Below are positions 8,229 through 15,880 of a DNA stretch of 64,000 bases, piece after piece. The notes below the pieces were generated by a model, which was given only the letters and a program-made list of their open reading frames with translations, was not told the DNA's origin and searched no databases. The stretch covers positions 62,001-126,000 of the forward strand of contig NZ_JALGBX010000015.1 of the NCBI RefSeq assembly GCF_022808175.1, read 5' to 3'. A program made the translations under genes and the position numbers. This DNA comes from Streptomyces sp. AP-93 (GTDB taxonomy: Bacteria; Actinomycetota; Actinomycetes; Streptomycetales; Streptomycetaceae). Each line of letters opens with the position of its first letter. The first letter of the stretch is position 1.

Positions 8229-9479
8229 TCAGGCTCCGATGAGCTTGGCGAACTTCTCCTCGTACGCCGTCTCTTCCTCACTGGTGAGGGAGCGGAAGGC
8301 GCGCGACTTGGCGGCCATCGCCTTGTCGGGGACGATCAGGACGTTGTCCGCGAGCTCCGGGTCGATCTTGGCCAGCTCGTCCTTGACGCCCTCGACGGGG
8401 CAGACGTAGCTGATGTACGCGGCCAGCTGGGCGGCGACCGGGAGCTCGTAGTAGTAGTCGATGAGCCGCTCGGCGTTCGCCTTGTGCCGGGCCTTCACGG
8501 GAACCAGCAGGTTGTCGCTGGAGGTGATGTAGCCGGGCGCCGGGATCGCGTACTGGATGTCCGGGTTGCCGGCCTGGAGCTGGATGACGTCGCCGGCCCA
8601 GGCCAGGCAGGCTGCGAGGTCGCCCTTGTCGAGGTCCGCGGTGTAGTCGTTGCCGGTGAAGCGGCGGATCTGCTTCTTGTCCACGCCCTTCTGGAGCCGG
8701 CCGATCGCCTCGTCGTAGTCGGCGTCGGTGAAGTTCGCCGGGTCCTTGCCCTGGTCGAGCAGGGTCATGCCGACGCTGTCGCGCATCTCGGTGAGGAAGC
8801 CGACGCGGCCCTTGAGGGAGGGGTCGTCCAGCATCTGCGTGACGGAGTCGACCTTCTTCCCGCCGGTCGCCTTGGTGTTGTAGGCGATGACGGTGTTGAT
8901 GCCGGTCCACGGGTAGCTGTACGCGCGGCCCGGGTCCCAGTCGGGGCTGCGGAACTGCGGGCTCAGGTTGGCGTAGGCGTGCGGGAGCTGGGAGGGGTCC
9001 AGCTTCTGGGCCCAGCCGAGGCGGATGATGCGTGCGGCGAGCCAGTCGGTGACGACGATCAGGTCGCGGCCGGTGTCCTGGCCCGCCGCGAGCTGGGGCT
9101 TGATCTTGCCGAAGAACTCGACGTTGTCGTTGATGTCCTCGGTGTACTTGACCTTGATACCGGTCCGCTTGGTGAACTCCTCCAGCGTGGGACGGGACTT
9201 CTCGTCCTCGCTGGTGTCCATGTACTCGGTCCAGTTGGAGAAGTTGATCTCCTTCTCCTTCTCCGAGTGGTCGTCGGAGGCCGCGGCGTTGCCCTCCGCG
9301 CGCTTGGCCGGCGGGATGCCGCAGCCGGCGAGCGCGGACAGGCCGCCGAGGGTGAGCGCTCCGACTCCGGAGGCGCGCAGCACGGAGCGGCGGGTGAGGG
9401 CGCCGCGCCCGGTGGTGAGGCTGCGCCGCATCGCGGCGAGTTGCGCCGCCGAGAGGCGGTCGGGCTCGAACTGCTCCAT
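8229..9479 (-). CDS. potD: Polyamine-binding lipoprotein (PotD-like)
   Basis: This 416-residue solute-binding protein of the spermidine/putrescine family has a twin-arginine-like signal (TRRSVLRASG, Arg30-Arg31) leading to a lipobox SALAGC with the lipidated cysteine at 53, so it should be tethered outside the membrane. SNWTEYMD and the TKRTGIKVKYTEDINDN region are typical of the PotD fold. It precedes potA-potB-potC and follows the aminoaldehyde dehydrogenase gene by about 50 bases. A second paralogue is at 20404-21582. Confidence 0.9.
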   Translation of the reverse strand: MEQFEPDRLSAAQLAAMRRSLTTGRGALTRRSVLRASGVGALTLGGLSALAGCGIPPAKRAEGNAAASDDHSEKEKEINFSNWTEYMDTSEDEKSRPTLEEFTKRTGIKVKYTEDINDNVEFFGKIKPQLAAGQDTGRDLIVVTDWLAARIIRLGWAQKLDPSQLPHAYANLSPQFRSPDWDPGRAYSYPWTGINTVIAYNTKATGGKKVDSVTQMLDDPSLKGRVGFLTEMRDSVGMTLLDQGKDPANFTDADYDEAIGRLQKGVDKKQIRRFTGNDYTADLDKGDLAACLAWAGDVIQLQAGNPDIQYAIPAPGYITSSDNLLVPVKARHKANAERLIDYYYELPVAAQLAAYISYVCPVEGVKDELAKIDPELADNVLIVPDKAMAAKSRAFRSLTSEEETAYEEKFAKLIGA

Positions 9480-9530
9480 GGGAGGTGCCCTTTCGGGATG
9501 GGTGCGGGCCGCTGGTCGGGCGGCAGCTGG

Positions 9531-11057
9531 CTATCGGTCCCCGAAGATCGTGCGGTGCCAGTCCTTCGCGGCCACCGCGGTGTTGTCGTACATCACGTGC
9601 TTGACCTGCGTGTACTCCTCGAAGGAGTACGTGCTCATGTCCTTTCCGAAGCCACTGGCCTTGTAGCCCCCGTGCGGCATCTCGCTGATGATCGGGATGT
9701 GGTCGTTGACCCAGACGCAGCCCGCCTGGATCTCGCGGGTGGCGCGGTTCGCCCGGTACACGTCGCGGCTCCAGGCGGAGGCGGCGAGCCCGTACGGGGT
9801 GTCGTTGGCCAGCGCGATGCCCTCGTCGTCGGTGTCGAAGGGCAGGACCACCAGGACCGGCCCGAAGATCTCGGACTGGACCACCTCGCTGTCCTGGGCG
9901 GCGCCGGAGATCAGCGTGGGCCGGTAGTACGCGCCGTCCGCGAGCTCTCCGCCGGGGATCTCACCGCCGGTGACGACGGTGGCGTACGCGCGTGCGCGCT
10001 CGACGAAACCGGCGACCCGGTCGCGGTGCACGTGCGAGACCAGCGGGCCGAGGTCGGTCGACGGATCGAAGGGGTCGCCGACCCGGACGGTCTCCATCAG
10101 CTCGGCGACCCGGGCGACGAAGGCGTCGTGGAGGGGGCGCTGGACGTAGGCACGGGTGGCGGCCGTGCAGTCCTGGCCGGTGTTGATCAGGGAGGCGGCG
10201 ACGGCGCCGTTGGCGGCGGCCTCCAGATCGGCGTCGTCGAAGACGAGGAAGGGGGCCTTGCCGCCGAGCTCCAGGTGGAGCCGCTTGACGGTGGCGGTGG
10301 CGATCTCGGCGACCCGCTTGCCGATGGCGGTGGACCCGGTGAAGGACGTCATGACCACGTCCGGGTGGCCGACCAGGTGCTCCCCCGCGTCCCGGCCGGC
10401 GCCGGTGACGATGTTGACCACGCCGTCGGGCAGGCCCGCCTCCTTGGCCGCCTGGGCGAACATCAGGGAGGTCAGCGGGGTGAGCTCGGCGGGCTTGAGG
10501 ACGATGGTGTTGCCCGCGGCGATCGCCGGGAGGATCTTCCAGGCGGCCATCTGCAGCGGATAGTTCCACGGCGCGATGGAGCCCACGACCCCGATCGCCT
10601 CGCGGCGCACGTACGAGGTGTGGTCCCCGGAGTACTCGCCGGCGGCCTGCCCCTGGAGGTGGCGCGCGGCGCCCGCGAAGAAGGCGGTGTTGTCGATGGT
10701 CCCCGGCACGTCGAACTCCGTCGACAGCTTGACCGGCTTGCCGCACTGCAGCGACTCCGCGTATGCGAACTCCTCGGCCCGCTCGGCCAGCACGGCGGCC
10801 AGCCGGTGCAGCGCGTCGGAGCGCTCCCCGGGCGTGGCCCCGGACCAGCCGGGGAAGGCCCGCTTGGCGGCGGCGACGGCGGCGTCCACGTCGGCGGTGG
10901 AGGCCAGCTCGTAGGTGAGCACCTCCTCGCCCGTGGCAGGGTCGACCACGGTGTGTGACCGACCCGAGGTGCCGGGCCGCAGCTGCCCGTCGATGTACTG
11001 CGCGCCTTCGGCGAATCGGTCCTTGACCTGGACCTTGACCTGGAAGCGGTTGCCCAT
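9531..11057 (-). CDS. Aminobutyraldehyde-type aldehyde dehydrogenase
   Basis: This is an NAD(P)-dependent aldehyde dehydrogenase of about 508 residues. Active-site motifs are visible: LELGGKAPF with the general-base glutamate, NTGQDCTAATR with the nucleophilic cysteine, and the GSTAIGKRV nucleotide-binding loop. GQDC is the form usual in gamma-aminobutyraldehyde dehydrogenases. It heads the run leading into potDABC and the amine oxidoreductase, so oxidation of 4-aminobutyraldehyde to GABA is likely. The ATG at 11057 follows an alternative GTG at 11060. A strong palindrome lies at 11086-11103, just upstream. Confidence 0.85.
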   Translation of the reverse strand: MGNRFQVKVQVKDRFAEGAQYIDGQLRPGTSGRSHTVVDPATGEEVLTYELASTADVDAAVAAAKRAFPGWSGATPGERSDALHRLAAVLAERAEEFAYAESLQCGKPVKLSTEFDVPGTIDNTAFFAGAARHLQGQAAGEYSGDHTSYVRREAIGVVGSIAPWNYPLQMAAWKILPAIAAGNTIVLKPAELTPLTSLMFAQAAKEAGLPDGVVNIVTGAGRDAGEHLVGHPDVVMTSFTGSTAIGKRVAEIATATVKRLHLELGGKAPFLVFDDADLEAAANGAVAASLINTGQDCTAATRAYVQRPLHDAFVARVAELMETVRVGDPFDPSTDLGPLVSHVHRDRVAGFVERARAYATVVTGGEIPGGELADGAYYRPTLISGAAQDSEVVQSEIFGPVLVVLPFDTDDEGIALANDTPYGLAASAWSRDVYRANRATREIQAGCVWVNDHIPIISEMPHGGYKASGFGKDMSTYSFEEYTQVKHVMYDNTAVAAKDWHRTIFGDR

Positions 11058-11085
11058 CACGCTCTCACGCTCTCCGTAGCTACAG

Positions 11086-11103
11086 TTCGAGCTACAGCTC
11101 GAA
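11086..11103. promoter_or_regulatory. Perfect palindrome, candidate operator upstream of the dehydrogenase-pot operon
   Basis: TTCGAGCT-AC-AGCTCGAA is an 18-base perfect inverted repeat located 29 bases upstream of the dehydrogenase start. A shorter palindrome GTAGCTAC (11077-11084) sits beside it. The placement between gene start and promoter region is typical of an operator. No regulator can be named from sequence alone. Confidence 0.45.
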
Positions 11104-11251
11104 TTGAGTGCCGATCCTGGCAGAGGTACACCCCTCGGCCAAGTGATTCCGTTGTTGCCTTTTGATTACGCGACGGAATCGGTCGACCATGTGTCGAGGC
11201 GCGCCCGAAATCCCGTACGAAGTGTCCGGTGCTCCTGCGAGACTCGCATGC

Positions 11252-11812
11252 ATGGAGAAGATCGAGGCACTGATCGGGCAGGTCAGCCGGGGTGAGCACC
11301 TGAAGTTCCTGCCGTTCTGGGGACACCGTCCGCGGCCCGACGGAACGCTCGGACCGAGCTGCCTCAGTCAGTGGTGGCCGTCCGCGTTCACCGTGGGTGA
11401 CGTGCGGTACGCCACCGCCGAGCACTGGATGATGGCCGGAAAGGCGCGCCTGTTCGAGGACGCCGAGGCGGAGCGCGCGGCCCTGGAGGCGAAGGGCCCG
11501 GCGGAGGCGAAGAAGGCCGGGCGGCTGGTGCGCGGCTTCGATGACGTGGTGTGGGAGCGGGAGCGGTTCGCGCTGGTGGTGGAGGGCAGCGTGCACAAGT
11601 TCGGCTCCGATCCGGCGCTGGCCTCGTACCTGCTCTCGACCGGGAAGCGGGTCCTGGTGGAGGCCAGCCCGATGGACCGGATCTGGGGCATCGGGCTGGC
11701 CGCCGACGACGAGCGGGCCCTGGACCCGGCGCGCTGGCGCGGCCTGAACCTGCTGGGCTTCGCGCTCATGGAGGCGCGCGAGCGGCTGCGGGCGGGGATT
11801 CAGGGGATTTAA
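11252..11812 (+). CDS. NADAR-family N-glycosidase-like protein
   Basis: The 186-residue protein shows the YbiA/NADAR pattern: FLPFWGHRP at the start, LSQWWPSAF, YATAEHWMMAGKARLF, a central helix and a C-terminal NLLGFALMEARERLR. The family hydrolyses N-glycosidic bonds: YbiA acts on riboflavin-pathway intermediates and other members remove ADP-ribose from guanine bases. Which applies here cannot be told. The ATG at 11252 fits the family's N-terminus. It ends only 30 bases before the first Y-like RNA on the same strand, so read-through into the RNA/Ro60 locus is possible. Confidence 0.85.
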   Translation: MEKIEALIGQVSRGEHLKFLPFWGHRPRPDGTLGPSCLSQWWPSAFTVGDVRYATAEHWMMAGKARLFEDAEAERAALEAKGPAEAKKAGRLVRGFDDVVWERERFALVVEGSVHKFGSDPALASYLLSTGKRVLVEASPMDRIWGIGLAADDERALDPARWRGLNLLGFALMEARERLRAGIQGI

Positions 11813-11842
11813 TCGTTCGCAGCCGGTGAGGGTGTGCGTCTA

Positions 11843-11999
11843 GCGTGATCCTTGTCCAGGTGCGCAGGTGAGACTTACTTCCACTGTTAATGGGGCGGCC
11901 GCGGGTTCGAGTCCCGTCATCGGCTTCGGGCCGGTGTAGCTCAGTTGGTAGAGCACCTTGTGGTTTCGCCGACCTCGATCTCTGGACACCTCTTCACGC
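11843..11999 (+). ncRNA. Y-like RNA 1 with circularly permuted tRNA mimic
   Basis: The ends pair: GCGTGA (11843-11848) with TCACGC (11994-11999), and TGTCCAG (11853-11859) with CTGGACA (11982-11988). Inside is a tRNA half in reversed order. A T-arm, GCGGG-TTCGAGT-CCCGT (11901-11917), is followed by acceptor strand CATCGGC (11918-11924), a TTCGG cap, the partner strand GCCGGTG (11930-11936) and a D-arm with GCTC and GAGC stems (11939-11954). This is the architecture of bacterial YrlA RNAs: a Ro-binding stem plus a tRNA-like module with a closed acceptor end. The TROVE gene lies just downstream on the same strand. Confidence 0.82.
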
Positions 12000-12076
12000 A
12001 CCTCCCGGTGCGCGGGCAGCGGCTCCTTCTTTTGCAAAGAAACCCAGGCCGCCGCCACCTTGATCTCGGGAGGCAC

Positions 12077-12229
12077 ACGTACGGGAAGCCCGGTGCGCAG
12101 GCAACGGTTACTTCTCCGGATCAGCAGGTCGCGGGTTCGAGTCCCGCCCGGCTCCGGCCGGTAGCTCAGATGGATGGAGCGGCTGACACAAGTCCGTCGT
12201 CGACTTCCGATCTCGGGCATCCCGTACGT
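12077..12229 (+). ncRNA. Y-like RNA 2 with circularly permuted tRNA mimic
   Basis: This is a second copy of the same design. The closing stem is ACGTACGGG (12077-12085) with CCCGTACGT (12221-12229), then a two-by-two internal loop, then GCCCG (12088-12092) with CGGGC (12214-12218). The tRNA mimic has T-arm GCGGG-TTCGAGT-CCCGC (12131-12147), a short acceptor hairpin CCGGC-TCCG-GCCGG (12148-12161) and a D-arm GCTC...GAGC (12164-12180). GTGCGCAGG, TTACTTC and GATCTC are shared with copy 1, while the stems differ by paired changes, which supports RNA function. It ends about 40 bases before the Ro60 gene. Confidence 0.82.
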
Positions 12230-12235
12230 CCCGCC

Positions 12236-12264
12236 TCCCCCTGCTTCCTTTGAATTCGGGGGGA
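12236..12264 (+). promoter_or_regulatory. Hairpin that could hide the Ro60 ribosome-binding site
   Basis: TCCCCC (12236-12241) is complementary to GGGGGA (12259-12264), which is the only plausible Shine-Dalgarno of the TROVE gene starting at 12270. The loop is 17 bases. Such pairing could lower translation or link it to processing of the Y RNA immediately upstream. This is a sequence observation only; stability was not calculated. Confidence 0.35.
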
Positions 12265-12269
12265 TTCTC

Positions 12270-13889
12270 ATGGCTCGCTTCAATCTGCTCCGCTCCAAGG
12301 CGGCGCCCACGGCGCCCACCGCACCCACGTCCCCGGTCCGCTCGACCGGCCGCCGCGCCGCCAACGCGCACGGCAGCACCGGCTTCGTCCGCGATCCGCG
12401 CTCCGAGCTGTTCCTGCTCGCCGTCGCCAACTTCGTGACGCAGCAGACCGCTTACGAGGGCGGCCCGGCCCGCGACGACCGCTTCGCCGCGCTCGTGCGC
12501 GGCCTCGCCGTCGAGGACCCCGAGTGGACCGCCGGCCTGCTCGGCTGGCTGCGCCGGGGCGGCAACATGCGGACGGCTTCGCTCGTCGGAGCCGCCGAGT
12601 ACGTCAAGGCGCGGCTCGACGCCGGAGCGACCGGGTGGCCCTCGAACCGGCAGGTCGTGGACTCCGTACTGCTGCGCGCGGACGAGCCGGGCGAGCTGCT
12701 CGCCTACTGGACGGCCACGTACGGACGGGGCGTGCCCAAGCCCGTCAAGCGCGGGATCGCCGACGCGGTGCGCCGCCTCTACTCGGGCACCTCGCTGCTG
12801 AAGTACGACACCGCCTCCCGGGGATACCGCTTCGGCGACGTCCTCAACCTCGTGCACGCCTCCCCCGACCCGGACAAGCCCTGGCAGGGCGAGCTGTTCC
12901 GGTACGCCCTCGACCGCCGGCACAGCCCGGAGACCGCCGAGGTCCCGCCGGGCAACCGCACCCTGCTCGCGCACCGGGCCCTGATGGAGCTGCCCGTGGC
13001 GGAGCGCCGGGCCGTGGTCACCGCGGCCGACGGCGCCGAGCGGCTCGCCGCGGCGGGCATGACCTGGGAGGCGCTGGCCGGCTGGCTCCAGGGGCCGATG
13101 GACGCGGCCGCCTGGGAGGCGGTCATCCCGTCCATGGGTGCGATGGCGCTGCTGCGCAACCTGCGCAACTTCGACCAGGCCGGAGTCTCGGACGAGGTCG
13201 CCGCGCGGGTCGCGGCGAAGATCTCCGACCCGGAGACCGTCGCCCGCGCCCGGCAGTTTCCCTTCCGCTACCTCGCCGCCTACCAGCACGCGCCCTCGCT
13301 GCGGTGGGCATACCCGCTGGAGCGGGCGCTGGGCCACTCCCTGGCCCACGTACCGGCGCTGCCCGGGCGGACGCTGGTCCTGGTGGACCGGTCCGGGTCG
13401 ATGTGGTCGCCGCTGTCGGACCGCTCGCAGCTCAACAGGGCCGACGCGGCGGCCGTCTTCGGGACGGCGCTGGCACTGCGCGCCGAGGACGCTGACCTGG
13501 TGCAGTTCGGCTCCACCAGCAAGGCGGTCGGCTACCGGCGGGGCGAGTCGGTGCTGAAGGTGCTGGAGCGGTTCGAGGACCTCGGCGGCACGTTCACGGC
13601 GGAGGCGGTGCGCACGCACTACGCGGGGCACGACCGGGTCCTGATCGTCACCGACGAGCAGGCCACGTACGCCTACGGCGGCGACCCGACGGCCCTGGTG
13701 CCGGACACGGTCCCGGTCTACACCTGGAACCTCGCCGGATACCGGGTGGGCCACGCGCCCTCCGGGTCCGCGCACCGGCACACCTTCGGCGGGCTCACCG
13801 ACGCGGCCTTCCGCATGGTGTCCCTGATCGAGGACGGCCGGGACGCCAGGTGGCCTTGGGAGGCGGGGCAGGCGGGCACGGCTGCCTGA
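12270..13889 (+). CDS. rsr: TROVE-domain Ro60/Rsr RNA-binding protein
   Basis: This 539-residue homologue of the Ro60 autoantigen has an N-terminal TROVE HEAT-repeat ring (about 25-360: RSELFLLAVANFVTQQTAYE, LLGWLRRGGNMRTAS, VPKPVKRGIADAVRRLYSG). A von Willebrand A domain follows (about 365-520) with the MIDAS motif DRSGSMWS. Bacterial Ro proteins bind Y RNAs and, with polynucleotide phosphorylase, act in structured RNA decay and stress survival. The two Y-like RNAs just upstream are the expected partners. The ATG at 12270 is chosen because GGGGGGA precedes it; the longer open frame upstream runs through Y RNA 2. Confidence 0.93.
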   Translation: MARFNLLRSKAAPTAPTAPTSPVRSTGRRAANAHGSTGFVRDPRSELFLLAVANFVTQQTAYEGGPARDDRFAALVRGLAVEDPEWTAGLLGWLRRGGNMRTASLVGAAEYVKARLDAGATGWPSNRQVVDSVLLRADEPGELLAYWTATYGRGVPKPVKRGIADAVRRLYSGTSLLKYDTASRGYRFGDVLNLVHASPDPDKPWQGELFRYALDRRHSPETAEVPPGNRTLLAHRALMELPVAERRAVVTAADGAERLAAAGMTWEALAGWLQGPMDAAAWEAVIPSMGAMALLRNLRNFDQAGVSDEVAARVAAKISDPETVARARQFPFRYLAAYQHAPSLRWAYPLERALGHSLAHVPALPGRTLVLVDRSGSMWSPLSDRSQLNRADAAAVFGTALALRAEDADLVQFGSTSKAVGYRRGESVLKVLERFEDLGGTFTAEAVRTHYAGHDRVLIVTDEQATYAYGGDPTALVPDTVPVYTWNLAGYRVGHAPSGSAHRHTFGGLTDAAFRMVSLIEDGRDARWPWEAGQAGTAA

Positions 13890-13925
13890 CAGGCACGGCT
13901 GCCTGAAGGGGACGGCTGCCTGACG

Positions 13926-13985
13926 GGCACGGCGGAGGGCCGGGCGGGGACGGTACGCGTCCCCGCCCGGCCCTCGCGCCGTGCC
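13926..13985. terminator. Strong bidirectional terminator hairpin
   Basis: Convergent rsr and the DUF4190-like gene are separated by a very long inverted repeat. An 18-bp perfect stem (13935-13952 with 13958-13975) is extended by GGCACGGCG pairing with CGCCGTGCC across one bulged base. No T-tract follows, as is usual in Streptomyces. Confidence 0.85.
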
Positions 13986-13998
13986 TGCCGGGCGCCGA

Positions 13999-14712
13999 TC
14001 AACCCCGGTGGAGGACCTGCGTGTTCTCGTACGGGGACGAGAAATCCGAGTCGTAGTCGGAGTCGGAGTTCCCGTCGTTGAGCAGCAGGCCGACGACGGC
14101 TATCGCGATGAACAGGCAGCTGATCACGATGCCGACCGCGCCGGTGATGATGCCGGCCAGCGCCATGCCCCCGTTGTCGGCCTCGCCGCGCTTGGCCTTG
14201 CCTCGGGCCAGTACGCCGAAGATGACGGCCGGGACGCCGAACAGCAGGCCCAGGTAGCAGCTGACCACGGCGATGATCCCGAGGACGAGCGCAGTGATGC
14301 CGAAGCCGTTGCTCATGGGCTGGTGCCCCGGGTATCCGGGGTATCCCGGATACCCCGGATAGGCGGGCTGGCCGCCGTACGACGGCTGCGGGGCGCCCTG
14401 GTGGGCGGGGTAGCCGCCGTACGGGGCCTGCGGCACGCCCGGCTGCGCCGGGTAGCCGTACCCGGCCGGATCCGGCTGCGCCGGGTAGCCGTAGGCGGGC
14501 GTCCCCCCGGGTGCCTGCCCGGGCTGGGGCGCGGGCGTGGCCTGCGGGACGCCCCCGGCGCCGGGCATCCCCGTGACGGTCTGCTGGTCGTGCACACCCG
14601 GGGCCACGGGCCCCGCCGACGCCCCCGGCCCGCCCTGCTGTTTGCCCAGATCGACCGCGGGCTGCTCCGGCGGCGCCCAGGGGTCTCGCGACTCGGGGCT
14701 CTGATCGGTCAT
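13999..14712 (-). CDS. DUF4190-like membrane protein with proline/tyrosine-rich N-terminus
   Basis: The first 140 of 237 residues are low complexity, rich in Pro, Gly, Gln and Tyr, with YGYPAQP and repeated PGY units. Two transmembrane helices follow (about 145-175 and 190-220) separated by RGKAKRGEADNGG, the layout of DUF4190 proteins. The C-terminus is acidic with SDSDYDSD. Function is unknown; such proteins are common in Streptomyces and often interact with cell-envelope systems. It ends at the shared terminator with rsr. Confidence 0.75.
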   Translation of the reverse strand: MTDQSPESRDPWAPPEQPAVDLGKQQGGPGASAGPVAPGVHDQQTVTGMPGAGGVPQATPAPQPGQAPGGTPAYGYPAQPDPAGYGYPAQPGVPQAPYGGYPAHQGAPQPSYGGQPAYPGYPGYPGYPGHQPMSNGFGITALVLGIIAVVSCYLGLLFGVPAVIFGVLARGKAKRGEADNGGMALAGIITGAVGIVISCLFIAIAVVGLLLNDGNSDSDYDSDFSSPYENTQVLHRG

Positions 14713-14834
14713 ACGGCGCCCCCCTCTCGTACGGCCATGCTAAGCGCTCCCTCCGACAAGCCCCTTCCACGGTGCGGGTCCTGCCTACGATGAAGCCCGT
14801 TCCATCCGCACCCGCGTCCTTCGGAGGCATCCTC

Positions 14835-15860
14835 ATGTCCGACCTGCACCCCTTCATCGCGGGGCTGCCCAAGGCCGAACTGCACGTCCACCACGTCGGC
14901 TCGGCCTCCCCGCGCATCGTGGCCGAACTCGCCTCCCGGCACCCCGACTCCACGGTCCCCACGGACCCCGAGGCCATCGCCGACTACTTCACCTTCACCG
15001 ACTTCGCCCACTTCATCGAGGTCTACCTCTCCGTCGTCGACCTGGTCCGCACCCCCGACGACGTGCGCCACCTCACCTTCGAGATCGCCCGCGACATGGC
15101 CCGGCAGAACATCCGGTACGCCGAGCTCACGATCACCCCGTACTCCTCCACCCGCCGCGGGATCGACGAGAAGGCCTTCATGGAGGCCATCGAGGACGCC
15201 CGCAAGGCCGCCGAGACCGAGCTCGGCGTGATCCTGCGCTGGTGCTTCGACATCCCCGGCGAAGCCGGCCTGGAAGCCGCCGCGGAGACCGCCCGCCTCG
15301 CCCTGGACCTGCGCCCCGAGGGCCTGGTCTCCTTCGGCCTGGGCGGCCCGGAGGTCGGGGTCCCGCGCCCGCAGTTCAAGCCGTACTTCGACGCCGCCCG
15401 CGCCGCCGGACTGCACAGCGTGCCGCACGCCGGCGAGACGACCGGCCCGGAGACCATCTGGGACGCGATCCGCGAGCTGGGCGCCGAGCGCATCGGCCAC
15501 GGCACCAGCGCCACCCAGGACCCGGAGCTGCTCGCCCACCTCGCCGAGCACCGCATCGCGCTGGAGGTCTGCCCCACCTCCAACATCGCCACCCGCGCCG
15601 TCGCCACCCTCGACGAGCACCCCCTCAAGGAGATGGTGGCGGCCGGCGTGCTCGTCACCATCAACAGCGACGACCCGCCGATGTTCGGCTCCGACCTCAA
15701 CAACGAGTACGCGGTGGCCGCGCGCCTGCTCGACCTCGACGAGCGCGGTCTCGCCCAGCTCGCGAAGAACGCCGTCGAGGCCTCCTTCCTCGACCCGGCC
15801 GGCAAGGCGAAGCTCACCGCCGAGATCGACACGTACACCTCCGCCTGGCTGGCTTCCTGA
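14835..15860 (+). CDS. Adenosine deaminase-family enzyme, probably aminodeoxyfutalosine deaminase
   Basis: The 341-residue amidohydrolase carries the metal and catalytic residues of the ADA family: H17 and H19 in ELHVHHVG, HAGE with H198 and E201, a C-terminal SDDPPMF with D279 and D280, and an IGHGT motif. The S. coelicolor gene at the equivalent place (SCO5662) is reported to deaminate 6-aminodeoxyfutalosine in the futalosine menaquinone pathway, so that role is more likely than plain adenosine salvage. This rests on synteny and memory of that work. The ATG at 14835 follows GGAGG; an upstream in-frame ATG at 14772 lacks one. Confidence 0.82.
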   Translation: MSDLHPFIAGLPKAELHVHHVGSASPRIVAELASRHPDSTVPTDPEAIADYFTFTDFAHFIEVYLSVVDLVRTPDDVRHLTFEIARDMARQNIRYAELTITPYSSTRRGIDEKAFMEAIEDARKAAETELGVILRWCFDIPGEAGLEAAAETARLALDLRPEGLVSFGLGGPEVGVPRPQFKPYFDAARAAGLHSVPHAGETTGPETIWDAIRELGAERIGHGTSATQDPELLAHLAEHRIALEVCPTSNIATRAVATLDEHPLKEMVAAGVLVTINSDDPPMFGSDLNNEYAVAARLLDLDERGLAQLAKNAVEASFLDPAGKAKLTAEIDTYTSAWLAS

Positions 15861-15880
15861 CGCCCCAGCAGAATGGGTGC

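Noticed and set aside
8166..10958. 930-codon open frame on the plus strand
   Set aside because: It runs antisense to potD and the aldehyde dehydrogenase, is low complexity (Asp/Gly/Val/Arg) and has no motif; a GC-rich shadow frame.
11104..11249. A longer NADAR protein starting at 11162
   Set aside because: The extra 30 residues have no family similarity and overlap promoter-like inverted repeats; the ATG at 11252 gives the usual N-terminus.
11901..11954. Apparent tRNA halves (T-arm then D-arm) that could be a split or permuted tRNA gene
   Set aside because: No anticodon arm lies between the halves. The outer ends pair with each other, a second copy repeats the layout and a Ro60 gene follows, so Y-like RNA fits better than a tRNA.
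12108..13781. 557-codon minus-strand frame over the Ro60 gene
   Set aside because: The plus strand encodes a full TROVE/VWA protein; the minus frame has no recognisable domain.
14325..14365. Short tandem repeats that could suggest a CRISPR-like array
   Set aside because: They encode PGY repeats in frame within the DUF4190-like protein and have no spacers.
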